Shown here one piece after another: positions 40,594-50,288 of a DNA stretch of 64,000 bases. Each line of letters starts with the position of its first letter. Position 1 is the stretch's first letter. The position numbers and the translations under genes were made by a program. This DNA comes from Chitinophagaceae bacterium (lineage in GTDB: Bacteria; Bacteroidota; Bacteroidia; Chitinophagales; Chitinophagaceae): contig CANJQU010000011.1 of the NCBI GenBank assembly GCA_947476485.1, positions 1 to 64,000 on the forward strand, read 5' to 3'. The notes beneath the pieces were generated by a model. That model ran no database searches and was not told the DNA's origin. It saw nothing but the letters and a program-made list of their open reading frames with translations.

Positions 40594-41178
40594 CTAATTT
40601 TTCATCAGCTTTGCTGACATTATTTTGCCATCTACACCATGCCACAACATTACGTATAGTCCATTAGCCCACTCCTTTGTATCAATTCCCGTTTTCCTAT
40701 TTTGTATCTGTACGTCTTGTGAGAATACTACCTGTCCTAAAGTATTTAGTATTATTAAATTACCCTCAGAGTTTGGCGGAGTAATTATCTTGACTTCCTC
40801 TTTCGCAGGATTAGGATAAACACTTATTGCAGGTTCATCCACCCTATAAACATTATTATTTACTGACAGCGATGTATAGCCAACATAGCTTACAAATGCA
40901 CCACCGCCGGGTTAGCTGCGCTTGTATCAAAATTGCCATACGTAGTTCCCTCAGTGAACGTTTTAGAACCGCTATAAACAACAGCAACATAACCTTTTAA
41001 ATAAGGTACTATAGAAAACGGACGATCAATGCTACTGCCGCCAAATATCTTATCGGTGATTCTATTTCCGGAATCATCTATTGCTAATAACCAACAATCC
41101 TGCGAGCCAATATCGTCAATTGTAGAATCAGGACAAGGGCTAGGGTTTGTGCTGCCATATACCAGGAAGCCGCCCCAC
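40594..41178 (-). pseudogene. truncated, frameshifted T9SS secreted protein
   Basis: GGFLVYGSTNPSPC...DCWLLAIDDSGN...NFDTSAANP / frameshift near 40900-40912 / GGAFVSYVGYTSLSVNNNVYRVDEPAISVYPNPAKEEVKI...; the two ORFs are in different minus frames and the 5' part is missing. Confidence 0.7.
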
Positions 41179-41556
41179 GCAGATGCCGCGATCACAATAA
41201 AACCCCAAACCGCAGTTGCCATCACGGACACGACAGCTAATGAAGACGCAACAGTGACTACAACAAGTGGTCACAATACCTTTTTTCAAAAACTGGGAAC
41301 CAGGCTTTTCCCGCATCACCCAGTCGGCGGTCGGCGCGATGCAAAGCTTGCACTCACATTCACACTATGTGGTCTTGTCTTTTCACCTCTTGGTATTGCA
41401 GCCCTGGCGTTCGGCATCCGCGCACTTAGAGCCCATACCCGCGATCGCGACATCGCCATCGCCAGCATCATTCTCGGCAGCATCGAGATAGTGATTATGA
41501 TCTTCCTTACACTCTACTTTCTTGTACGGGGGCCGGCTCTTTATTTGTATCTATGA
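41179..41556 (+). pseudogene. DUF4190-like small membrane protein lacking its native N-terminus
   Basis: AKLALTFTLCGLVFSPLGIAALAFGIRALRAHTRDRDIAIASIILGSIEIV; homologous to 45960-46376 but without a signal peptide; ORF runs back into antisense of the T9SS remnant. Confidence 0.55.
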
Positions 41557-41705
41557 TGAGACCAACGATTTAAGAAGACCGCTTTACGGGAGACAAATTC
41601 ATGACTTTATTTTCAACATAATCGAGCTGAAGAAATCGACCGATCGTACGGAAATGTTTAATATATTTACATGTTATCATGAAAAAGTGACGATTAGAAT
41701 TTAGT

Positions 41706-42563
41706 ATGGAGCAGGGAGAATTGTTTGCGTCAAACGAAAAAAATGACCGCCCCAATAAATTGGGACAATCAAGTATTTACTATAAACAAGCTGGCAGTAT
41801 TTTGAATCCGACGACTGGATTTATGGCGAGCTATGACTATACATTAAATCCTTACTCTGGCTGTGCCTTCGGATGCAGTTACTGCTATGCTGCATTTTTT
41901 GCAAGAGATAATGAATCTAAAGAAAATTGGGGGTACTGGGTGAATGTAAAAGAAAACGCGTTAGAAATATTGAAGAAATTTCGAAAAAAACCTTTAATCA
42001 ATAAAACTATTTATATAAGTAGTGTTACGGATCCTTATCAGCCAATTGAACGAAAACTTGAATTGACAAGAAGTATTTTGAGAGAATTGTTGAATTACCA
42101 TACTCCGAGAATTGTAATTCAAACAAGAAGTCCGCTCATAACAAGAGATATTGACCTTTTTATGAAGTTCGAGCATATTCAAGTTAATATGACAATTACA
42201 ACAGACAGTGAGCGAGTTCGCAAAATCTTCGAGCCTTACTGCCCTAGTAACAAGGATAGACTATCTGCGATTAAAGAGATTCACGATGCGGGAATAAATG
42301 CCTGCATTACAATGACCCCACTCCTACCTATTGAAAGTCCAATCGAATTTGTTCATTCATTGAAGGCGACAGGAATAACCAAGTTTATCGTTCAGCCATT
42401 TCACCAAGACAGAGGGAAATTTACAGCTGGAACACGGGAAGAAGCGTTAAAGCTATTCAATGAATTTAATTGGACTACCGACCGGTATCAAGAAGTTGAA
42501 GACATTATTAAACAATATATTCCGGATATAGGTATCGGTAAAGAAGGCTTTAAACCAATATAA
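41706..42563 (+). CDS. SPL-family radical SAM protein
   Basis: CxxxCxxC cluster NPYSGCAFGCSYCYA (41862-41885); TIYISSVTDPYQPIERKLELTRSILREL; IQTRSPLITRDIDLF. Confidence 0.92.
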   Translation: MEQGELFASNEKNDRPNKLGQSSIYYKQAGSILNPTTGFMASYDYTLNPYSGCAFGCSYCYAAFFARDNESKENWGYWVNVKENALEILKKFRKKPLINKTIYISSVTDPYQPIERKLELTRSILRELLNYHTPRIVIQTRSPLITRDIDLFMKFEHIQVNMTITTDSERVRKIFEPYCPSNKDRLSAIKEIHDAGINACITMTPLLPIESPIEFVHSLKATGITKFIVQPFHQDRGKFTAGTREEALKLFNEFNWTTDRYQEVEDIIKQYIPDIGIGKEGFKPI

Positions 42564-42565
42564 TT

Positions 42566-45022
42566 ATGGAGCAAAAACTTTTAGATTGGATTAAAAACCA
42601 GCAAAATACAATTGATCAAATAATTTTCGAAGCAGGAACGGCTTATCTAAAAGAAAATAAACACAAGGACAACTTCCATTTTGATCTAATTGAATGTCAG
42701 TCTGAAAGCTTTAATTTGATAGCTAACAAGGATTTGTGCTACGATCGACCTAATACCGCATTCGTCTACTCTCTTTGGTACCATGCGCGAAGGGTTAATA
42801 CATTCATAAAATATTTTGCCTCTGCTATCCTAAAATCGGATAATAACGTAATAGAGATATTTGATTTAGGTGCTGGCACAGGTGCGGTTCAATTTGCTGT
42901 TGGGCTCGTTTGCATCGGGTTAAAAACTCTAGGGCTTAGAACACCAAAAATCCGCTTAATTAATATTGATTCAAGTCCAATAATGTTATACTATAACAGG
43001 GATTTTTTGTGGAAATCATTTTTGAATCACTATTCTTCACTGCAGAATATTCAATTCGAAACAGAATACAGCGTCAACTCTTGGAGTGTAAATACCGAAT
43101 TAAAAGCGCAAAATCCTTGGTTGGTAGCCAGCTATTTGTTTGATATGTCCGACCAAAAAGATGCAATTACTAAGAACTTCCTTTCACTAATAAACTACTA
43201 TAAACCAGACACTTTTCTACTTCTTACTTCTAACCAAGCCGAAAAAGTAAAAATGTTTCATTCTGTGTTAGATAAAGTAAAACTCGAAGGTTATTTTGTC
43301 GACAATATCAAGGACTCCTCCTTACTTTTCGATGGTCCTCTTAATAAGGTAAATGCCTTTAGAACAGAGCTTGGGAAACAATATTCAGGAAAGGGAATAA
43401 GTTCTCATACGAGCTGGAGGGACAGTAGTTTCGTTGGGGCTATTTTAAAGAACACCAATATTAAACTGAATCTAATCACTAAGCCTGAATTCAAAAAAAT
43501 AGATTTATACAATACAAAAATTGCAGTTAGAAGAGATGTCAAACTAAGTGAAAAGCAAAAAGATGCAAGCGATTTCTTAGGGAGACCTTCGATAATTGTT
43601 GGCCCTGCCGGGAGTGGCAAATCAATAGTAATTACAGAGAAAATCAAAAATATTTGTGTACAGAGAAATTATAGTCCGAATCTAAAAATACTGGTTACGT
43701 CTTTTAATAAAGGCCTGATAAAGAAATTAGGCGATTGGATCGAAGATTTACTGACACCAGCTTCGGGGCGTCGAGAATATATTAAAGACATACACGGACA
43801 CTCTGACGAAATTTCCAAATTCTATTTTAGAGACTCGAATAATCCCAATATTATACTGCTAAATTTCGACCTTTTACCAACTCAACTGGGCAACTTGACT
43901 GCAGGCAGACTAATTTTCGATAAACAACATAAGTTTAATATCAGAGATTGTATCACTCAACTAAAAAAAGAAGAGAATATTACCGACGACCGGTACGATC
44001 ACATTTTAAATCCTGAGTTTATTTTCGAAGAATATCATCGAATAATTTATGGCTTGAGAGTAAAAACCAAAGAAGATTATCTTAAAATTAAACGGAGTGG
44101 CAGATGGATAGGCCTACGAAAAGAACAAAGAGAGCTAGTATATAAATGTATTCAAAAGTACAAGTACCACAACGATAAAAATAACATTGATTCTATTACG
44201 ACGAGAAGAGAACTCTTACTGGATAAGTTAGTAAACAAGAAGCTAGAACTAAAATTCGATTACATCTTGGTTGATGAATTTCAGGATTGTACCAAAGCTG
44301 ACTATGAAATATTTTACAACATAATCAAAGATGTAAATGACTTAACTCTATCTGGCGATTTGGCACAAGCAATTCATATTGGGAAAAGTGCAGATATTCC
44401 CAGAGATGAAAAAATGAAAAGAAGAGAATATTTTTTGCTGGAAGGCTCGTATAGATTGCCACATCGCATCAGTGAAAGCATTAAAAAACTTTCAGAAGTC
44501 ATTGTTGAGCGGTGGAGTAAAAATGAAGCTACAAAGGAAATTGCACCGGTGAAAAATTCACCGCCGGGTGCCCGACCAATTATTGTTTATGCCTCGTCTA
44601 TGGATGTAATGACAAACAAAATAAAATCAATTTTGGACGTCTATCGGTCTTATGATGTTAGTAAAATAACAATTCTTGAAAAAGATCCGGATTTAGCTCT
44701 TGCTCTATCACTACTGGGAATATCATGCGAAACCGACACGATACTTAGATTAAAAGGACTTGAAAAAGAATGTGTTTTATGGTCGAGTAGAATTGATATA
44801 GATGATGAGAATGAATCTTATGAGTTTATTTATACGATCTTAACAAGAACGAGCAGTTTATTAATTATCGCATTATCAGACAAAACAAAAAATTACTATA
44901 AGAAGATAATAAACTATCTCGATCAAGATAAAATAATATTATGGGATCAAGAAACTAAAGATAAATACCAGTCTTTCCGAGAATCCGTCAAAATTGAAAT
45001 GGTAATGGAAGATAATGGCTAG
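42566..45022 (+). CDS. SAM-methyltransferase-like domain fused to SF1/UvrD-like helicase
   Basis: DLGAGTG (42863-42883); Walker A GPAGSGKS (43601-43624); Walker B VDEFQD (about 44270-44287); LSGDLAQAIH; LEGSYRLPHRI; RLKGLEKECVLW; YTILTRTSSLLIIAL; begins 2 nt after upstream stop. Confidence 0.88.
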   Translation: MEQKLLDWIKNQQNTIDQIIFEAGTAYLKENKHKDNFHFDLIECQSESFNLIANKDLCYDRPNTAFVYSLWYHARRVNTFIKYFASAILKSDNNVIEIFDLGAGTGAVQFAVGLVCIGLKTLGLRTPKIRLINIDSSPIMLYYNRDFLWKSFLNHYSSLQNIQFETEYSVNSWSVNTELKAQNPWLVASYLFDMSDQKDAITKNFLSLINYYKPDTFLLLTSNQAEKVKMFHSVLDKVKLEGYFVDNIKDSSLLFDGPLNKVNAFRTELGKQYSGKGISSHTSWRDSSFVGAILKNTNIKLNLITKPEFKKIDLYNTKIAVRRDVKLSEKQKDASDFLGRPSIIVGPAGSGKSIVITEKIKNICVQRNYSPNLKILVTSFNKGLIKKLGDWIEDLLTPASGRREYIKDIHGHSDEISKFYFRDSNNPNIILLNFDLLPTQLGNLTAGRLIFDKQHKFNIRDCITQLKKEENITDDRYDHILNPEFIFEEYHRIIYGLRVKTKEDYLKIKRSGRWIGLRKEQRELVYKCIQKYKYHNDKNNIDSITTRRELLLDKLVNKKLELKFDYILVDEFQDCTKADYEIFYNIIKDVNDLTLSGDLAQAIHIGKSADIPRDEKMKRREYFLLEGSYRLPHRISESIKKLSEVIVERWSKNEATKEIAPVKNSPPGARPIIVYASSMDVMTNKIKSILDVYRSYDVSKITILEKDPDLALALSLLGISCETDTILRLKGLEKECVLWSSRIDIDDENESYEFIYTILTRTSSLLIIALSDKTKNYYKKIINYLDQDKIILWDQETKDKYQSFRESVKIEMVMEDNG

Positions 45023-45457
45023 TAAGGGTATCCGTATCTCGGTCCGCCCAGAGTCTCCTTTTTTCAAGGTACTCGGGGCAATCAGGGTACAAAAGCTGAA
45101 ATTTCATGCTATCCAAAATAGCGCTGAATATCTCATTAAAACTCACCTTCATATTTACAAACGAAACCACTTATCTGGCATCATTTTCCAAAGTCCGGGA
45201 AATCAAAGCCCAAATTCCACTCAAACCCGCACCTGTAGCCAAAAGAAATTTACATCATATACAGCCCGCAGCACATCATCTGCCGTATACGCGACATCAT
45301 AAAACTTCAATTTTTTACCTTCATATTTCAGTACGACCTTTGAGCCAAAAAAGGAAAAAATACACCCCGATCTGGAAGATCCGGGCATTGAGTACCTTGC
45401 TGATCTTTGTGAATATATACCGTATGGACATCACAAATTACACCTGTTTATTAATTG

Positions 45458-45505
45458 CCCCGGCTTTTAAGCCGGGGATGGACGGCTAACAATACGGCTT
45501 TAGCC
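45458..45505 (+). repeat. single REP-like copy related to 27709-27760
   Basis: CCCCGGCTTTTAAGCCGGGG + 18 bp + GGCTTTAGCC-TAAATACG. Confidence 0.75.
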
Positions 45506-45959
45506 TAAATACGAAAAGTGCACTTTTAAAGTCAATTTAGTATTAGTTTATAATATACGTATTAAATAATTCGATATTCAAAGTGAGCAACAATTGAGCA
45601 AGTTTTGTGCAAGAATTTCGTGGATAATCGACATTAACTTATTGATAATCACAACGAAAACATTTTCAGCAGTTTTTTTAAAAAAAAGTTGCGCAGTACA
45701 GCAGAACGCTATAACATATGCCAAGTGGAGAATGCCCCACAGCAAGTGAATGTGGGTTATTATAGCCCGTAGTGAGCTCGCCCAACTAGGAAATCTTAAT
45801 GACCATTAATATCAGCCACCGTAAAACTTTTCACCAAAAACCAATGCTACATATATCAAATAAAATATTACAAATAAAACGGGGCATTGAAACGATAACA
45901 ATGTAAATCTCCCTATCCTGAAAATCCTGATCAAAACCTGTACCTTAGCAACGTAGAAA

Positions 45960-46376
45960 ATGGAAGGCTCCATGAAAAATTTATTCATCATTTTTTTATC
46001 GCTGTTATTGTCCGGTGTTGCTCTTAAGGCAGAAGCGGGCTTTTACGTGAAAAAAAATGCCGCTGAGACTTCCGTCTCTTCCTCCGAAAGCATTCTCGCC
46101 GGCCGTAAAAGAGCAGAACGCAGGAGGCACAAAAAATGGGAACGCGAGAATGATAATGCTTACCGCATAAAGCAGGCAAAAATTGCCTTCAAATTTGCAT
46201 TATTGGGGTTGGCTGTTTTCCCGCTCGGCATCCCGGCTATCGTTCATGGCGTCCGCAGCATTAAAAAGAAAGAATGGTATTTCCACGATATGGCGCTGAC
46301 CAGCATCATCTTCGGCTCGCTGGAAATATTGGCGCTTGCATTCTGCGTTACACTGGTGGTGTTTATGCTCCTTTAA
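45960..46376 (+). CDS. small membrane protein, DUF4190-like
   Basis: Signal peptide MKNLFIIFLSLLLSGVALKAEA; two TM C-terminal domain. Confidence 0.75.
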   Translation: MEGSMKNLFIIFLSLLLSGVALKAEAGFYVKKNAAETSVSSSESILAGRKRAERRRHKKWERENDNAYRIKQAKIAFKFALLGLAVFPLGIPAIVHGVRSIKKKEWYFHDMALTSIIFGSLEILALAFCVTLVVFMLL

Positions 46377-46421
46377 TATGCCGGGACCCAACAAAGAAAA
46401 CGATGAGCGCAATACTCATTC

Positions 46422-46462
46422 GACCTCACCCTCTCCTTCGGAGAGGGCCGGGGAGAGGTCTA
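46422..46462 (-). repeat. CTCTCC-type stop-codon repeat
   Basis: Minus strand TAGACCTCTCCCCGGCCCTCTCCGAAGGAGAGGGTGAGGTC. Confidence 0.85.
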
Positions 46463-47548
46463 CCGCGCATCAAAGTCTATCACCACCTTCTCCGTCCGCG
46501 GATGGGCCTGGCAGGTAAGCACATAGCCTTTCTGAACCTCGTGTTCATCAAGTGCATAGTTCACCTCCATTTCCACCTCACCCTCGGTCACCAGTGCACG
46601 GCAGGTGCAGCACACACCACCCTTGCACGCATAAGGCAGGTCGGCGCCGGCTTTCAGGGCTGCGTCCAGTATGCTTTCCCCCACAAATGGCACTTCCATC
46701 TCAAAGGTCGTTCCATCAAGGGTTATGCTCACCTTGCTTGCAGGTCCGCCCTGGTTTTTGTGAGTGGCCACCCACTTCTCATGCTCGGCCTTAGGTTGGT
46801 CCGGAGACGTGAATAGCTCAATGTGAACATTGCTTTGCGGCATGCCCAGGTCCATAAGCTGCTGGCGCACTGAAAGGATCATATCCTCCGGGCCACAGAT
46901 GAAAGCTTCGTCAATGGTATTTATATCTATCAGCGACCTGCAGAATTCAGCACACTTTGCGGCGTCTATGCGACCGCTGAACAATGGGATGTCCATATAC
47001 TCGCGGCTCAGTATGTAGTATACCCTCAGGCGCAGCATATGCTTGTTCTTCAGCGCTTCTATGGCCTCCCTGAAAATGATGGAATTTTTAGAGCGGTTAC
47101 CGTATACCAGCGTAAAGCTGCTGTTCGGCTCTTCCTCCAGCACACTCTTCATGATGCTCATGATCGGCGTGATGCCGCTGCCGGCAGCAAATGCAAGGTA
47201 TTCTTTATGCTTTGCTTCTTTGTTTTTTATAGTGAAGTTGCCCATAGGCGGCATCACATCCAGCACATCGCCGGCCTTCAGCTCGCCATGTGCATAGGTG
47301 GAAAATTTGCCTTCCTCCACTTTCTTGATGGCCACGCGCAGCTCACCGTCTTTTGGGCTGGAGCAGATAGAATAAGACCTCCGCACTTCGGCGTCATCAA
47401 AGTGGCGGCGAAATGTAAGATACTGCCCGGGGGCAAACCGGAACTTATCTGCCAGTTCACCCGGCACCTCCAGCGATACAGAAACGCAATCAGCAGTTTC
47501 CGGCCGCACGTCCTTGACCTTTAAAGAATAGAATTTGAGCACAGACAT
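46460..47548 (-). CDS. ferredoxin reductase with C-terminal 2Fe-2S domain (PaaE-like)
   Basis: FAPGQYLTFRRHFDDAEVRRSYSICSSP; FAAGSGITPIMSIMKSVL; PYACKGGVCCTCRALVTEG. Confidence 0.92.
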   Translation of the reverse strand: MSVLKFYSLKVKDVRPETADCVSVSLEVPGELADKFRFAPGQYLTFRRHFDDAEVRRSYSICSSPKDGELRVAIKKVEEGKFSTYAHGELKAGDVLDVMPPMGNFTIKNKEAKHKEYLAFAAGSGITPIMSIMKSVLEEEPNSSFTLVYGNRSKNSIIFREAIEALKNKHMLRLRVYYILSREYMDIPLFSGRIDAAKCAEFCRSLIDINTIDEAFICGPEDMILSVRQQLMDLGMPQSNVHIELFTSPDQPKAEHEKWVATHKNQGGPASKVSITLDGTTFEMEVPFVGESILDAALKAGADLPYACKGGVCCTCRALVTEGEVEMEVNYALDEHEVQKGYVLTCQAHPRTEKVVIDFDAR

Positions 47549-47705
47549 AAAATGGTTGCAAATGTACAAAAAACCACAGGCGAAAAAAGGCAAAAGGATA
47601 ATTGGTATAAAAGCCACCGCCGATACCTCAGTTTCCCCACGATCATCGCTTTACTTTTACCCTGTTGCCCTTTTGATCAATTATCTTACTATCTTGCTTT
47701 AGACC

Positions 47706-48404
47706 ATGAAGCATGCGCTATACAAGTTGTTTTTCGGTAAGCCTGAATATAATAAGCCTATAAAATTATCGGCATACCAGACTTATGTTATCAACCTTGA
47801 TCGTATCTGGAACAATGTAAAACACCATGACATTGGCTTTGAGAAGGTGCTGAGGCTGTTTCTTGTAGCCATCCAGATCATCTTCCCCGGCATCCATATC
47901 CGCAACATTTTCGGACGCTATGGTATCATCAGGCGTAATGTGGCTATTGAGTTTTATGTATTGTTCAAAACATTCCTCCCATTCATTTTCCTTGTCACCG
48001 GCTTTTATCAGCACATTGCGGCGGTAGTTATTGCTTCATACCTGCTTATTGAAACCATTTGCTATGTGGCTTCGCTCATATTTGTATCCGATGTTTTCGT
48101 AAAACCACGCTCCTACCGCCGCAATATACTCATGTTGTTTTTAAACTATATGGAGATATCCATGTGCTTTGCCGTTATCTACGCCAGCCTCCACTTGCTG
48201 GGCAACAGGCCTTACGACATGATGGACTATATCTATTTCAGCATAGTGACCTCAACAACTATAGGATACGGTGACATGCACCCCGCCAGCCACCTGGGTC
48301 AGATCACAGTTTGCGTACAGGCTGTAATGGTGGTAGCATTCATTGTGCTGTTCCTTAATTTCTTTGGTTCAAAAGTGGAAACACTGCACAATGAAGATGA
48401 GTAG
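47706..48404 (+). CDS. two-pore-domain-type potassium channel-like protein
   Basis: Selectivity filter SIVTSTTIGYGDMHP between TM segments. Confidence 0.9.
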   Translation: MKHALYKLFFGKPEYNKPIKLSAYQTYVINLDRIWNNVKHHDIGFEKVLRLFLVAIQIIFPGIHIRNIFGRYGIIRRNVAIEFYVLFKTFLPFIFLVTGFYQHIAAVVIASYLLIETICYVASLIFVSDVFVKPRSYRRNILMLFLNYMEISMCFAVIYASLHLLGNRPYDMMDYIYFSIVTSTTIGYGDMHPASHLGQITVCVQAVMVVAFIVLFLNFFGSKVETLHNEDE

Positions 48405-48531
48405 CGAGCCGGTAAAACTGATGTTTTTTTTATTGCAATGCGTGCCCCAGCTTAAAGAATATTGATTATTTTGCGATGCTATACTAAATTAATCACAGGT
48501 TTTATTACTTTTACCCGAAGAAATAATTTTT

Positions 48532-48999
48532 ATGATAAAAAAATCGCTCAAAAAGATACTTATGGCATGCCTCATAGCGTTGCCAGTAAGCGTTTTCGCG
48601 CAAACCAATACTCCACCGGCTAACACGCAACCCATTAACAGGTATGAACTGCTTGACAAAACATGGTGTTTTGTAGCTATGAAGTGCCCGGACAAAATAG
48701 GTTCTGAAGGCCAGTATATACACTTTCTGTCTACCCTTAAGCTTACAGCGACCAACGGTAATAACATCAACTATGGTACTTACGTAAAGACCTACCGTGA
48801 TATGCGTGATAACCCGAAAGAGACCGGCACCTACGCGCTTACTAACGACGAAGTAGGAAATGTAGTGCTTACCCTGAAGAAAAATAAGACAGGTGCTACC
48901 GCCAAATATATGGTGCCTATGGTGGAAACAAACCACCTTACACTCATCAGGACCGATGAGAACGAAAAATGCAATGTAACTTATGCAGTAGCGCCTTAA
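48532..48999 (+). CDS. secreted hypothetical (lipocalin-like) protein
   Basis: Signal peptide MIKKSLKKILMACLIALPVSVFAQ. Confidence 0.7.
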   Translation: MIKKSLKKILMACLIALPVSVFAQTNTPPANTQPINRYELLDKTWCFVAMKCPDKIGSEGQYIHFLSTLKLTATNGNNINYGTYVKTYRDMRDNPKETGTYALTNDEVGNVVLTLKKNKTGATAKYMVPMVETNHLTLIRTDENEKCNVTYAVAP

Positions 49000-49017
49000 A
49001 CCGGCCTTTAATACTTT

Positions 49018-49046
49018 AGCCCTGCATACTTTGCGGGGCTTTTTTT
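49018..49046 (+). terminator. rho-independent terminator
   Basis: AGCCCTGCA TACTT TGCGGGGCT TTTTTTG. Confidence 0.8.
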
Positions 49047-49070
49047 GTGCCCCGCAATGCCAGGTTCAGG

Positions 49071-50012
49071 TTAGCAATCCTCATCAGCGCAGGGTATTTC
49101 AGCAGATTCTAGCTCCAGTGTGGCGTGGTGTATGCTGTTGTGCAGCAGCTCATGCTTTACCTCGTGCACTACTGCCAGCTTTTCAGTGAATGTGAGTGCT
49201 TCATTCAGCACAAGGTGGGCAGTAAGGGCATTCTCAGTGGTGCTCATTGCCCAGATATGGGTATGGTGCACATTTTCAACGCCTTTTACTTTCCTTATTA
49301 CACCCTCTATTTTGGCCAGGTCCAGATCTACCGGCACAGCATCCAGCGACATGCGAAGGCTGCCGGTGAGCAGGGACCATGTGCCAACCAGTATTATCGC
49401 CAGCACTCCAATACTAACAGCGCCATCCAGCCAGTACCAATTGGTGAATTTTATTATGAGCCCGGACACTACTACACCCAGCGATACCAGCGCATCGGTC
49501 ATCAGGTGCAGGTAGGCACCCCTGGTGTTCATATCGTGATCTTTATGCCGGAAGAAAAGAAGGGCGGAACCCAGGTTAATAGCTATACCTATGCCTGCTA
49601 CTACCGCTACAATGCCACCCTCAATAGGCTGCGGATGAAACAGCCTGTGTACCGATTCGTATCCCAGCATGCCAATAGCTACACATAATATTATTGCATT
49701 CGTCAAAGCCGCAAGAATCGTGGATTTTTTATAGCCATACGTAAAAGAACCCTTAGGCTTAACCTTAGCCAGGCGAAAGGCAACAAGCGATAGCACAAGG
49801 CTGGCCACATCACTCAGGTTGTGTCCCGCATCCGATAGAAGTGCCATGGAATGGGTCACAAACCCGGCAACAGCCTGAACGATCACATAGGCGCTATTGA
49901 GTACTATACCGGCAATAAAAGCGTTATTGGCCAGATCACCCGGTTGCACCTGGTGATGGTGGTGGCCGGCATGGCTATTACTATGTTCATGGGTGTGGCC
50001 GTGACTATGCAT
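49071..50012 (-). CDS. cation diffusion facilitator (CzcD-like)
   Basis: His-rich N-terminus; SMALLSDAGHNLSDVASLVLSLVAFRLA; DALVSLGVVVSGLIIKFT. Confidence 0.95.
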   Translation of the reverse strand: MHSHGHTHEHSNSHAGHHHHQVQPGDLANNAFIAGIVLNSAYVIVQAVAGFVTHSMALLSDAGHNLSDVASLVLSLVAFRLAKVKPKGSFTYGYKKSTILAALTNAIILCVAIGMLGYESVHRLFHPQPIEGGIVAVVAGIGIAINLGSALLFFRHKDHDMNTRGAYLHLMTDALVSLGVVVSGLIIKFTNWYWLDGAVSIGVLAIILVGTWSLLTGSLRMSLDAVPVDLDLAKIEGVIRKVKGVENVHHTHIWAMSTTENALTAHLVLNEALTFTEKLAVVHEVKHELLHNSIHHATLELESAEIPCADEDC

Positions 50013-50288
50013 TCACGAATTAACTTATTTGCTGCAAGCTACGAAATATAGATAGGCCGGCGATATCCCCGCCAGTATAAGTCTGGCATAATTTTTGAAA
50101 ATATTGGGTAACAGTATCGATTTAAATCAGCACAGACTTACAATAGAACGTTCTCATATTTTATTCATAGACTTATTGTATTGTCAATTGCTAGTGAATA
50201 TATTGTTAATTAAGATGAAAAATAATAATGCTTAGGTATATCGTTATACATTTATTTTGCAGACTACCCTAAGCTTTACCGACTACCG

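Noticed and set aside
45015-45302. 95-aa ORF overlapping the helicase stop, a possible third operon gene
   Set aside because: Low-complexity Ser/Thr-rich C-terminus and better antisense coding-like fragments; probably spurious.
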